From positions 1-64,000 of the forward strand of contig JABARH010000018.1 of the NCBI GenBank assembly GCA_019187665.1: a DNA stretch of 64,000 nucleotides, read 5' to 3'. The stretch's first letter is position 1, and each line of letters opens with the position of its first letter. Below are positions 7,715-15,981 of the stretch, piece after piece. A program made the position numbers and the translations under genes. The notes under the pieces are model-generated. The model did not search any database. It saw nothing but the letters and a program-made list of their open reading frames with translations, and was not told the DNA's origin. This stretch comes from Anaerolineales bacterium (lineage in GTDB: Bacteria; Chloroflexota; Anaerolineae; Anaerolineales; Villigracilaceae).

Positions 7715-8134
7715 GTGACCTACTGGCGACTTCATTACCACCTCATCTGGGCAACATTCCAGCGTGAACCCACACTCACGCTTGAACGCGAAAAGATGTT
7801 TTATGGTGTGTTGTACAACAAAGCAAAGGAGTTGGGAGTGAAAATCCACGCGGCAGGTAACATGGAAGATCATGCTCATGTAGCCGCGTCCATTCCGCCA
7901 AAACTTGCCGTGGCTGATTGTGTTCGTCATCTCAAAGGCGCAAGTTCATTCTCAATCAATCACATGCCAGGAAGCGACGGTCAATTCAAATGGCAGGAAG
8001 GCTACGGCGCGTTGAGCATTGGCGAACGATCGCTGGAGATGGTCAAGGAATATGTGGCAAGACAAAAGGAACATCATCGCGACGGAAAGGTGATTGAAGT
8101 GTATGAGAGAATTGATGAAGATGAAGGCGCGTGA
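7715..8134 (+). CDS. tnpA: IS200/IS605-type Y1 (HUH) transposase, REP-associated (RAYT-like)
   Basis: 139 residues, the usual length of a single-domain Y1 transposase. The HUH motif is H53-A-H55 in EDHAHVAASIPP, and the catalytic tyrosine is Y113 in KEYVARQKEHH, with Gln117 also conserved. These enzymes cut and rejoin single-stranded DNA at hairpin ends. No TnpB partner is present. The gene starts at a GTG after AAAGGA and is flanked on both sides by hundreds of bases of palindromic repeats, a setting typical of REP-associated transposases rather than a compact insertion sequence. It interrupts the spacing between the lipoyl-carrier genes and the lipoate ligase gene without breaking any of them. 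Confidence 0.88.
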   Translation: MTYWRLHYHLIWATFQREPTLTLEREKMFYGVLYNKAKELGVKIHAAGNMEDHAHVAASIPPKLAVADCVRHLKGASSFSINHMPGSDGQFKWQEGYGALSIGERSLEMVKEYVARQKEHHRDGKVIEVYERIDEDEGA

Positions 8135-8137
8135 AGA

Positions 8138-8585
8138 TCGGGATTGAGCGGGGTTGAAACCCCTGCTCAGTGCGTGGAAGCCCTGCGGGCTGGCGCGCCG
8201 AGCGGGATTGAGCGGGGCTGAAGCCGCCTGCTCAATTCATGGAAGCCCTGCGGGCTGGCGCGCCGAGTCGGTTTCAACCGACTTTCATGTGCTGAGGCGG
8301 GGATTTCAATCCCCCGCCGTGACCGATGAAACGGCAACTCACCTCCCGCCGAATCCCATTGCGCCGCAACCACCGACGGAATGGCAATTCATCCCCTGCC
8401 GAATCCCGTTGCGCCGCGAGCGCCGATGAAACGGCAACTCACCTCCCGCCGAATCCCGTTGCGCCGCAACCACCGATGGAATGGCAATTCATCCCTCGCC
8501 GAATCTCGTGCGCCGCAACCACCGATGGAATGGCAATTCATCCCCTGCCGAATCCCATTGCGCCGCGAAAACCCATCGCAAGTTA
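8138..8585. repeat. Long palindrome-rich repeat, right of the transposase
   Basis: The left-hand repeat recurs at about 8140-8320 in one partial and one full copy. It then passes into tandem units of roughly 50-60 bases (cgccgaatcccattgcgccgc plus accaccgatggaatggcaattcatcc) with at least four copies to 8575. Open frames here are translations of the repeat and have no gene-like features. The last 80 bases before the lipoate ligase gene look unique. Confidence 0.85.
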
Positions 8586-8663
8586 TCGCCTGCAATTTTA
8601 AAAACATGATTGCAGAAAAATGAACATATCGCAGCAAAATAAACCCACCAAAGGAGTCCCCCA

Positions 8664-9749
8664 ATGTCCAAGAAAATCCGTTTGCTCTACATGGAAGGCG
8701 TATCCCCGCTGCGTTCGCAGACCGTTTATCACGCGGTCGGGTACGCGATGAAGGAAGACACGCCGAACACCATCATCATGGTCTCGCCGAACGGACCGTA
8801 TGTCTCGATTGGCTATCATCAGGATATACAAAAAGAAGTTGACCTCGATTACTGCGAAAAACACAACCTGCCCGTTTATCGTCGCGAAGTGGGCGGCGGC
8901 GCGGTGTTTTTGGATAACGGTCAACTCTTTACGCAATGGATCTTCCACAAGGAAGACCTGCCTGCCACGCTCGAAGAACGCTTCAAACTTTACATTGACC
9001 CGCTCGTGCAAACCTATCAGGCGCTGGGCGTCAATGCGAATCATCGCCCGATCAACGATGTGCATGTCAACGGCAAGAAGATCGGCGGCACGGGCGCGGC
9101 GCAGATGGGTATTGCGGAAGTTCTTGTCGGCAGTCTCATGTACACCTTCGACAAGAAAACCATGTCGCAGGTGTTGAAAGTCCCGTCCGAGAAAATGCGC
9201 GACAAGATTTTTGAATCGCTCGAAGCCTACATGACCACCATGACCGAACAACTCGGCTCGACTCCCGACCGCGCCATGGTCAAGGATTTGTATATGAAGA
9301 AAGTCTCCGAAGCGCTGGGCATGGAAGTGTACGAAGGCGAATGGACGGAGGAGGAGGAAGCGATGGCAAAAGAGATCGACGCGCGCTTCGTCTCCGATGA
9401 ATGGCTGTATCAAAAAGGTCAACTCAAACAGCAGGGCGTGAAGATCCATCAGGATGTGCATATCGTCGAAGCGGCGTTCAAGTCGCAGGGCGGTCTGATC
9501 CGCATCATCGCCCGCCTGCGCGAGGGGCGCATTGACGACGTCGCCATCTCTGGCGATTTCACGCTGCTGCCCGTCTTCGCATTGGGCGCGCTCGAACAAT
9601 CGTTGCGCGGTGTCGCCGCCACGCCAGAGAATCTCAAATCGAAAATCGAGGAAGCGTATTACCGCCTCAACATCCAATCCCCTGGCGTCACGCCGACAGA
9701 TTTCACAACAGCGATCATGAATGCGGTCACACCTCCGCAAGCCACGTGA
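8664..9749 (+). CDS. lplA: Lipoate-protein ligase A family, with C-terminal accessory domain
   Basis: 361 residues. The BPL/LplA catalytic domain has the lipoyl-AMP loop RREVGGGAVFLDNG (about 73-86) and the catalytic lysine region NDVHVNGKKIGGTGAAQ (about 130-146). Residues about 265-355 form the LplA C-terminal accessory domain, so the enzyme looks able both to activate lipoate and to transfer it. AAGGAG precedes the ATG. It probably lipoylates the two GcvH-like carriers 1.4-2 kb upstream. In sulfur-oxidising Hdr-like loci a dedicated ligase accompanies the lipoate-binding protein in the same way (known of that system; the parallel is inference). No lipoyl synthase gene is in the window. Confidence 0.9.
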   Translation: MSKKIRLLYMEGVSPLRSQTVYHAVGYAMKEDTPNTIIMVSPNGPYVSIGYHQDIQKEVDLDYCEKHNLPVYRREVGGGAVFLDNGQLFTQWIFHKEDLPATLEERFKLYIDPLVQTYQALGVNANHRPINDVHVNGKKIGGTGAAQMGIAEVLVGSLMYTFDKKTMSQVLKVPSEKMRDKIFESLEAYMTTMTEQLGSTPDRAMVKDLYMKKVSEALGMEVYEGEWTEEEEAMAKEIDARFVSDEWLYQKGQLKQQGVKIHQDVHIVEAAFKSQGGLIRIIARLREGRIDDVAISGDFTLLPVFALGALEQSLRGVAATPENLKSKIEEAYYRLNIQSPGVTPTDFTTAIMNAVTPPQAT

Positions 9750-9760
9750 AAGCGCCCAGA

Positions 9761-9803
9761 TACACAGGTACACAAGTTCCGTGTTTACTTGTGTACCTGT
9801 GTA
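9761..9803. repeat. Perfect 17-bp inverted repeat of tacacaggtacacaagt
   Basis: Arms 9761-9777 and 9787-9803 are exact reverse complements around a 9-base loop. The arms are made of the same words as the tandem repeats at 127-210 and 11514-11580. It lies between the lipoate ligase and the ferredoxin-NrfD gene; no T-tract follows. Confidence 0.85.
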
Positions 9804-9828
9804 CCTGTCTACATGGTGAAAAAGCCTT

Positions 9829-11508
9829 ATGACCAATTACGGGTTTTTGATTGACCAAAGCAAGTGCATCGGCTGTCATGCGTGTTCCACCGCGTGCAAG
9901 TCCGAGAATCAAGTGCCGCTGGGCGTGTATCGCACGTGGGTCAAGTATGTGGAGACGGGCGCGTACCCCGATGTGCGCCGCCGCTTTCAAGTGACGCGCT
10001 GTAATCATTGCGCCAACCCGCCGTGCGTGCGCATTTGTCCCGTCACGGCGATGTATCAACGCGATGATGGCATCGTCGAATTCGATCCGAGCATTTGCAT
10101 TGGATGTAAATCCTGTATGCAAGCCTGCCCGTATGATTCGATCTATCTCGATCCCGAAACGAACACCGCCGCAAAATGTCATTTCTGCGCGCATCGTTTG
10201 GATGTGGGACTCGAACCCGCCTGCGTCGTCGTCTGTCCTGAGCACGCCATCCTCGCTGGAGATTTGAACGACCCCGCTTCAGAAATAAGCCGACGCCTGT
10301 CCACCGCGCAAGCGACCGTTCGCAAGCCCGAGCAGGGGACCGCCCCGAAGTTGTTTTACATCAACGGCAACGATTGGTCGCTGCATCCCTCCGCCGCGCC
10401 TGCCTCTGACTCTTACGTGTGGGCTGATAAAGTAACCGAACAAAACGTCTCCGCATATGCGTTGCCCGTTCACCAACCGACGTTAGAGAACGTCGGCTAC
10501 GCGGGTGGCGGGCGTAAGCGACGTTCTCTAACGTCGCATTCAGGCACACCTATCCGCACCCCGCAGCCACAGGGACAGCCGCTCAACGGTCCGATCCAGA
10601 TCGGCGGACGCGTCGCCGAGCATATGGTGCAGACCGCGTACAACGCACAGCATAACATCCAGTGGCATTGGGAACTGCCCGCGTATCTCGTCACAAAAAA
10701 CATCGCGGGCGGATTGTTCATGTTGTTGAGTCTTGGCGCGATGTTGAATCTCTTCCGCTTCGACTCAGCAACCTTCCTTGCCGCAGGATTTACCGCGATG
10801 CTCTTCATGCTCATCACTGTGATTTTGCTGATCAAAGATTTGTCACAACCCAAACGCTTCTTGAACATCCTGTTGCGTCCGCAATGGAAGTCGTGGGTGG
10901 CGAGAGGCGCGTTCATTTTGGTTGGCTTCACCGCCGTTGGGGGGGTGTGGTGGCTGATCGAAGGTGCGGCATCTTTGGGCTGGCTATCGAACGACATTGC
11001 ATCCGCATTGCGTCCGATCGCGGCGTGGTTAACATTCCCGCTCGCGTTGTTCTCTGTCATCTACACCGCCTTCCTGCTCGGTCAAGCCGAGGGACGCGAT
11101 ATGTGGCAGAGCAATTTGTTGCCGTTTCAACTTTTCTCCCAATCCATGATGGTTGCAAGCGGAGTATTCCTTGCGCTGAATCTCTTCGTCAACTTCCCCG
11201 CTGATCTAACTGCTTTGCTGACCATTCTCTTCCCAATAAGCATCGCCATCAATCTCCTCTTGACCTTCGCTGGCAAACTCAATTCCTTTCCGACCGATAC
11301 CGCCATGCTCGCCTCGCGCGAAATGACGCACGGAAAATTCCGCAATCATTACTGGTGGGGCGGGATCGCGCTGGGACATGTCATCCCGCTCGCGTTGATG
11401 ATCGCTTTCGCGCCCACGTTGCCTGTTGCTGTTCTCGCCGCGCTGATCGGCTTGTTCTTCTACGAATACGCCTTCGTGATGGCGCCGCAGTATATTCCGA
11501 ATTCGTAG
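9829..11508 (+). CDS. Fused ferredoxin (NrfC/DmsB-like) and NrfD-like membrane subunit
   Basis: 559 residues. The N-terminal 180 residues carry four [4Fe-4S] motifs (CIGCHACSTAC, CNHCANPPCVRIC, CIGCKSCMQAC and CHFC with PACVVVC), as in DmsB/PsrB/NrfC electron-transfer subunits. From about 285 to the end are eight or so hydrophobic helices of the NrfD/PsrC type that exchange electrons with quinone. Most relatives encode these as two proteins; here they are joined by a Pro-rich linker. That linker (about residues 217-239) is encoded by a TTAGAGAA-type palindromic repeat that stays in frame. It forms the electron-transfer and membrane part of a complex with the molybdenum subunit that follows. 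Confidence 0.9.
   Translation: MTNYGFLIDQSKCIGCHACSTACKSENQVPLGVYRTWVKYVETGAYPDVRRRFQVTRCNHCANPPCVRICPVTAMYQRDDGIVEFDPSICIGCKSCMQACPYDSIYLDPETNTAAKCHFCAHRLDVGLEPACVVVCPEHAILAGDLNDPASEISRRLSTAQATVRKPEQGTAPKLFYINGNDWSLHPSAAPASDSYVWADKVTEQNVSAYALPVHQPTLENVGYAGGGRKRRSLTSHSGTPIRTPQPQGQPLNGPIQIGGRVAEHMVQTAYNAQHNIQWHWELPAYLVTKNIAGGLFMLLSLGAMLNLFRFDSATFLAAGFTAMLFMLITVILLIKDLSQPKRFLNILLRPQWKSWVARGAFILVGFTAVGGVWWLIEGAASLGWLSNDIASALRPIAAWLTFPLALFSVIYTAFLLGQAEGRDMWQSNLLPFQLFSQSMMVASGVFLALNLFVNFPADLTALLTILFPISIAINLLLTFAGKLNSFPTDTAMLASREMTHGKFRNHYWWGGIALGHVIPLALMIAFAPTLPVAVLAALIGLFFYEYAFVMAPQYIPNS
10478..10545. repeat. TTAGAGAA-type palindromes inside a coding sequence
   Basis: The repeat cgacgttagagaacgtcg plus gctacgcgggt and an inverted copy (gcgacgttctctaacgtcgc) lie within the ferredoxin-NrfD gene. 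They keep the frame and encode PTLENVGYAGG and RRSLTSHSG in the linker. The same unit is intergenic at 6290-6312. Confidence 0.88.
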
Positions 11509-11513
11509 GGAAC

Positions 11514-11711
11514 GGAGACACGTAGACACGTACACGCGTACACACGTAGACACGTACACACGTAAACACGTAGACACGTAACTCGTATCTCGTAACCTGA
11601 AACTTGACACCTGAAACCTGAAACTTGACACCTGAAACCTGACACCTGAAACTTGACACCTGAAACCTGACACCTGAAACTTGACACCCGAAACCTGACA
11701 CCTGAAACCCT
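11514..11711. repeat. Two word-type tandem repeats before the molybdenum subunit gene
   Basis: Bases 11514-11580 repeat gtagacac/gtacacac. Bases 11590-11708 repeat the 13-15-base unit acacctgaaacctg / acacctgaaacttg about eight times. The array runs up to the ATG at 11712 and leaves no recognisable ribosome-binding site. Relatives of the second word (ggtgtcagg) occur at 19018-19085 in the opposite orientation. Confidence 0.85.
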
Positions 11712-14699
11712 ATGACCAAAATCCCTCAAACCTCCGCAGGAATCGCCCTCCCTCACTTCGCGGACTCTGACCGCAAGCCTGTCAAGCTGACCGAAGTCGT
11801 TCATCCCGACGGGCGCATCAGCCAGTACCCGCCTCCCGAAGTATGGGATGACTGGGTGGAATGGGACGGCAAGGAATGGCCCCGCAAAGTGGCGCGGCGT
11901 TATACGCTCGTGCCGACCGTCTGCTTCAACTGTGAAGCGGCATGCGGCTTGCTCGCGTATGTTGACAAAGAGACATACGAAATCCGCAAACTGGAAGGCA
12001 ACCCCGTCCATCCTGGCTCGCGCGGACGTAACTGCGCCAAGGGACCCGCCACCCACAACCAAGTCTATGATCCCGAGCGGATTCTGTATCCGCTGAAACG
12101 AGTCGGCAAGCGCGGCGAAGGGAAATGGGAACGCATCACGTGGGAGCAAGCCCTCAACGAGATCGCCGAAAAAATGCGCGAGAGCAAACTCCGCCGCCCG
12201 AATGGAATTGTCTATCACGTCGGTCGCCCAGGTGAAGATGGATACACCAATCGCGTCGTGCAGACCTGGGGCATGGATGGTCACAACAGTCACACCAACA
12301 TCTGCTCGTCGTCGTCACGCGCGGGCTACAACTTTTGGATCGGACAGGACAGACCGAGTCCCGACTTTGCAAATGCCAGAGTCATTCTGCTCATTTCGAG
12401 TCATCTCGAAACGGGACATTACTTCAACCCGCACGCGCAACGCATCATCGAAGCGAAGACCGACGGCGCAAAACTCATCACCTTTGACCCGCGGCTGAGC
12501 AACACCGCTTCCATGAGCGATGTCTGGCTTCCGACATATCCTGGCAGTGAAAATACGATTTTACTTGCGATTGCGAATCACTTAATTCAAAACGATCTTT
12601 ACAACAAAGACTTCATGCGGAAATGGGTTAACTGGAAGGAAACGCTGAAGGCAGTTGTCAGTGGACAGTTGACAGTTGACGACGACCAACTTGCGTCGGA
12701 GATTCGAAGCGCACTCGCTTCCACCGACCTGACACCTGAAACCTGGAACCTGAAACTTTTCCCGCTCTTCGACCGCCTCCTCAAATCCCTCTACTCCGAA
12801 TACACCTTCGAACGCGCCGCGCAAGAATCCGAAGTCCCCATCGAACGCATTCAGGAGACCGCGCGACTCGTCGCCAACTGCGAAGGGAAACTTGCCACGC
12901 ATGTTTGGCGTTCGGCGAGCGTTGGCAATCTCGGCGGATGGCAGGTTGCGCGTTGTCTCTTTTTCCTCAATGTCTTAACTGGAAGCGTTGGCAACAAGGG
13001 CGGCACATCCATGACCAACTGGAATAAGTTTGTTCCCAAGCCGTTCAAGGGCGCGCCCGCTCCTGAAACGTGGAACGAACTGCATTATCCAATCGAATAT
13101 CCGCTCGCGCATTACGAGATGTCCATTCTTCTGCCGCACATGCTCGAAGAAGGTCGCGGCGACATTGATGTTTATTTCACCCGCGTCTATAACCCGATGT
13201 GGGTCAACCCCGACGGCTTCATGTGGCTCAAGGCGCTCAAACGCGAAGACTCAAAAATAAAATGTTATGTCGCGCTCACGCCCACGTGGAACGAAACCGC
13301 ATGGTTTGCGGATTATGTTTTGCCCACAGGTCACGGACCCGAACGCCACGACCTGATGAGTCAGGAAACACATTCAAGCCAATGGATCGCGTTCCGCCAG
13401 CCTGTGCGCCGTGTGGCGATGGAACGCGCGGGCATCAATGTTGATTTCACCTACCAAGCCAACCCTGGCGAAGTGTGGGAAGAGAACGAGTGGTGGATTC
13501 AACTTTCCGCGCGCATGGACCCCGACGGGTCGCTCGGCATTCGTCAGTGGTTCGAGTCGCCGTATCGCAAGGGCGAGATCATCACTGTGGACGAATACTA
13601 TCAATGGATATTTGAAAACTCCGTGCCTGGACTCCCCGAAGCCGCCGCGCGTGAGGGCTTGACTCCGCTCGCGTATATGCGCAAGTATGGAGTCTTTGAA
13701 GTGAAGAAAGATAATTACGCGCCCTTCGAAAAGGTCATTGGTAAATTGGTGAATGGTAAATTAGTGAATGGCACAAACCAATCTACCGATTCCCAATCTA
13801 CCTTTGAAATTGATAGTTATGATCGCTTTATCAAAGATGGTCACGTTATTGGCGTAAATATTGACGGTGAAGTAAAAGCAGGCTTCGACACTCCATCGAA
13901 AAAACTCGAATTCTTCAGCGACACGCTCGCCAATTGGGGCTGGAGCGAAAAAGAAAACGTCATCCCCTGGGCAGTGAAGAGTCATGTGCACCCCGATACC
14001 ATCAACCGCGAAAAAGGCGAGATGATCCTTCTGCCCAACTTCCGTTTGCCGACACTGATCCACACGCGAAGCGCAAACGCGAAGTGGCTGTATGAAATCT
14101 CGCACAAGAATCCCATCTGGATGAATCCCGAAGACGCGCGCCGCCTCGGGCTTGAAACAGGCGACCTCACCAAAGTGGAGACGGAGATCGGTCACTTCGT
14201 GGATTCTGTTTGGATCACCGAAGGAATCAAGCCTGGCATCATCGCCATCAGTCATCACTTGGGACGCTGGCGTTTGAATGAAGACTCAGGCGTGAACAAA
14301 GGCTCATCGAATCTCGTCGAACTGCACGACGACGGCAAAGGCGGATTCCTCATGCGCGTCATTCACGGCGCAACGGCGTGGACATCCTCCGACCCCGACA
14401 CGAGCCGCATCTGGTGGAGCAACGTCGGCGTGAATCAGAATCTTGCTCATGCCGTGCATCCCGACCCCATCAGCGGCGTGCATTGCTGGCTTCAAAAAGT
14501 ATTCAAGGTTAGCAAAGCCGAAGCAGGCGAAAAAGCGGGCGACTTGTTTGTGGATACGAACAAATCAATGGAAAAGTATCGCGAGTGGCTGGCAATGACC
14601 CGCCCCGCAGATCAAGTCAGCCCCGATGGAAATCGCAGACCGTATTGGTTAACGCGTCCGCTCAAACCGACGAAAGAGGCGTATAAGTTGAAGAAGTAA
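11712..14699 (+). CDS. Molybdopterin oxidoreductase catalytic subunit (DMSO-reductase/PSR family)
   Basis: 995 residues. The N-terminal [4Fe-4S] site is C71-C74-C78 with the fourth Cys in NCAKG near 107. Mo/W-bis-pterin domains follow, with NICSSSSR where Cys198 is the likely metal ligand, and the C-terminal molydopterin-binding domain begins around 770 (MILLPNFRLPTLIHTRS). The nearest functional groups are polysulfide/thiosulfate/tetrathionate reductase-like enzymes; the substrate cannot be read from the sequence. No twin-arginine signal is visible at the N-terminus, so the subunit may stay in the cytoplasm. Two segments (about 314-350 and 676-698) look like repeat sequence absorbed in frame. 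It partners the fused subunit upstream. Confidence 0.88.
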   Translation: MTKIPQTSAGIALPHFADSDRKPVKLTEVVHPDGRISQYPPPEVWDDWVEWDGKEWPRKVARRYTLVPTVCFNCEAACGLLAYVDKETYEIRKLEGNPVHPGSRGRNCAKGPATHNQVYDPERILYPLKRVGKRGEGKWERITWEQALNEIAEKMRESKLRRPNGIVYHVGRPGEDGYTNRVVQTWGMDGHNSHTNICSSSSRAGYNFWIGQDRPSPDFANARVILLISSHLETGHYFNPHAQRIIEAKTDGAKLITFDPRLSNTASMSDVWLPTYPGSENTILLAIANHLIQNDLYNKDFMRKWVNWKETLKAVVSGQLTVDDDQLASEIRSALASTDLTPETWNLKLFPLFDRLLKSLYSEYTFERAAQESEVPIERIQETARLVANCEGKLATHVWRSASVGNLGGWQVARCLFFLNVLTGSVGNKGGTSMTNWNKFVPKPFKGAPAPETWNELHYPIEYPLAHYEMSILLPHMLEEGRGDIDVYFTRVYNPMWVNPDGFMWLKALKREDSKIKCYVALTPTWNETAWFADYVLPTGHGPERHDLMSQETHSSQWIAFRQPVRRVAMERAGINVDFTYQANPGEVWEENEWWIQLSARMDPDGSLGIRQWFESPYRKGEIITVDEYYQWIFENSVPGLPEAAAREGLTPLAYMRKYGVFEVKKDNYAPFEKVIGKLVNGKLVNGTNQSTDSQSTFEIDSYDRFIKDGHVIGVNIDGEVKAGFDTPSKKLEFFSDTLANWGWSEKENVIPWAVKSHVHPDTINREKGEMILLPNFRLPTLIHTRSANAKWLYEISHKNPIWMNPEDARRLGLETGDLTKVETEIGHFVDSVWITEGIKPGIIAISHHLGRWRLNEDSGVNKGSSNLVELHDDGKGGFLMRVIHGATAWTSSDPDTSRIWWSNVGVNQNLAHAVHPDPISGVHCWLQKVFKVSKAEAGEKAGDLFVDTNKSMEKYREWLAMTRPADQVSPDGNRRPYWLTRPLKPTKEAYKLKK
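12650..12765. repeat. Word-type repeat captured inside the molybdenum subunit gene
   Basis: The words cagttgtcagtggacagttgacagttg (12652-12680) and cctgacacctgaaacctggaacctgaaac (12727-12757) match the intergenic repeats at 6775-6841 and 11590-11708. Here they are translated in frame as VVSGQLTVDDDQ and DLTPETWNLKL. Confidence 0.75.
13738..13802. repeat. Second word-type repeat inside the molybdenum subunit gene
   Basis: The word ggtaaattggtgaat occurs twice in tandem, followed by caatctaccgattcccaatctacc. It encodes KLVNGKLVNGTNQSTDSQS, a low-complexity insert in an otherwise conserved family. Confidence 0.65.
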
Positions 14700-14754
14700 C
14701 GCGAAATTTATTTCGCAAGTCTGTTGCTGTGGCTTGCGCGAGATTTTGCGATAG

Positions 14755-14835
14755 AGCCAATCCCGAAGGGATGATCGGACTCTAGAATCATGGCGTGCCA
14801 TTCCGAATCCCAAAGGGATGACATGATTCACGCGA
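14755..14835. repeat. Paired cccgaagggatga repeats
   Basis: ccaatcccgaagggatgatc and gaatcccaaagggatgacatg are two copies of a short hairpin unit in the 208-base gap after the molybdenum subunit gene. Nothing else is recognised in the gap. Confidence 0.55.
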
Positions 14836-14907
14836 ATGTACGGTTCGCTCTGGCGAAACAGAATCAACTCAAGGTGAGTCGGAAGCCTCATCCAGAAAGA
14901 AAATCCT

Positions 14908-15981
14908 ATGCCAGTCAAATCTACGAAAGCAAAAAAGAATTCGAAAGTGGAACAACCCGAAGAGCCCGTTTGGACCTATCGCGGCTATCAACTCAAATCC
15001 AGTGAGTTTGTGACGGCGATGGTGCATTTGTTCCGCGCCGAAATTCAACGCGCCAATGTCTGGCGTCAACGGCTGGATACGACTACGAATTGGGCGGTGG
15101 TTGCCACAGGCGCCACGTTGTCCATCGCGTTCAGCCAGGCATCCGTGCATCACGCCATCATCCTCCTGAACACATTGTTGGTGTTGTGGTTCCTGTTCAT
15201 CGAGGCGCGGCGCTATCGTTATTACGAACTATGGAGTTACCGCGTGCGCTTGATGGAAACGGATTTTTACGCGGCGATGCTTGTGCCGCCGTTCCATCCC
15301 TCCCCCGAATGGGCAGAGAGCCTGGCGGAGAATCTGCTTTCTCCCAAGTTCCCCATTTCGATCTGGGAGGCGTTTGGCCGCCGTCTGCGTCGGAATTATT
15401 TTTGGATATTGCTCATCCTGTACGCGTCATGGGTGGCGAAGATCTGGTTGTTTCCAGAACCTGCAAAATCGTTCGCCGAATTCATCAACCGCAGCGCCAT
15501 CGGACCTGTGCCGGGACAGATCATGATCGTGGTTGGCATTGTATTTTATTTAACGCTCACGATCATTGCCGTGGCAACCGTCACAATGACGCGCGCCACA
15601 GGCGAGATCCTGCCGCGCTTTGGCGATGACGATACCGTCCAGGTCCTGTCCGCCGCCGAAGAAAAACCCAAAGGTCTGCGCGCGTTTCTCGCGCCGCGTA
15701 ACCGCCGCAGGCAATTGCTCGCGCTCGTGATCACCAGCCAGGCAGAGGCTGTTTCGAAACGCGTCCTCGCCGAGCTGAGGCGCGGCGTGACTGCGATGCA
15801 GGGCAAAGGAATGTATACAGGCAGCGAGCGTTCGATCTTGATCTGCGCGCTCACAGTCACCGAAGTTCACAACTTGAAATCGGCAGTCGCTAAGGAAGAC
15901 CCGCACGCATTCGTCATCGTTTCGCCCGCGCAGGAAATTTTAGGACGGGGCTTTAACCCGCTGGATTCAGAATCCAAATAG
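14908..15981 (+). CDS. DUF2270 membrane protein with C-terminal DUF2179-like domain
   Basis: 357 residues. The N-terminal part (about 23-240) is DUF2270-like: YRGYQLKSSEFVTAMVHLFRAEIQRANVWR, a TTTNWAVVATGA helix, FLFIEARRYRYYELW, and four membrane segments in total (two near 65-100, two near 155-230). After a basic linker, residues about 285-350 resemble the DUF2179 domain found at the end of YitT-type proteins (GVTAMQGKGMYTGSERSILICAL). The N-terminus is Lys-rich and cytoplasmic. Function is unknown. Its last 15 bases overlap the end of the convergent glycerate kinase gene. Confidence 0.75.
   Translation: MPVKSTKAKKNSKVEQPEEPVWTYRGYQLKSSEFVTAMVHLFRAEIQRANVWRQRLDTTTNWAVVATGATLSIAFSQASVHHAIILLNTLLVLWFLFIEARRYRYYELWSYRVRLMETDFYAAMLVPPFHPSPEWAESLAENLLSPKFPISIWEAFGRRLRRNYFWILLILYASWVAKIWLFPEPAKSFAEFINRSAIGPVPGQIMIVVGIVFYLTLTIIAVATVTMTRATGEILPRFGDDDTVQVLSAAEEKPKGLRAFLAPRNRRRQLLALVITSQAEAVSKRVLAELRRGVTAMQGKGMYTGSERSILICALTVTEVHNLKSAVAKEDPHAFVIVSPAQEILGRGFNPLDSESK

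Noticed and set aside
8154-8664. Open frames right of the transposase as genes
   Set aside because: They consist of tandem translations of the ~55-base repeat (CRIPLRRE-type repeats) on both strands, with no family features.
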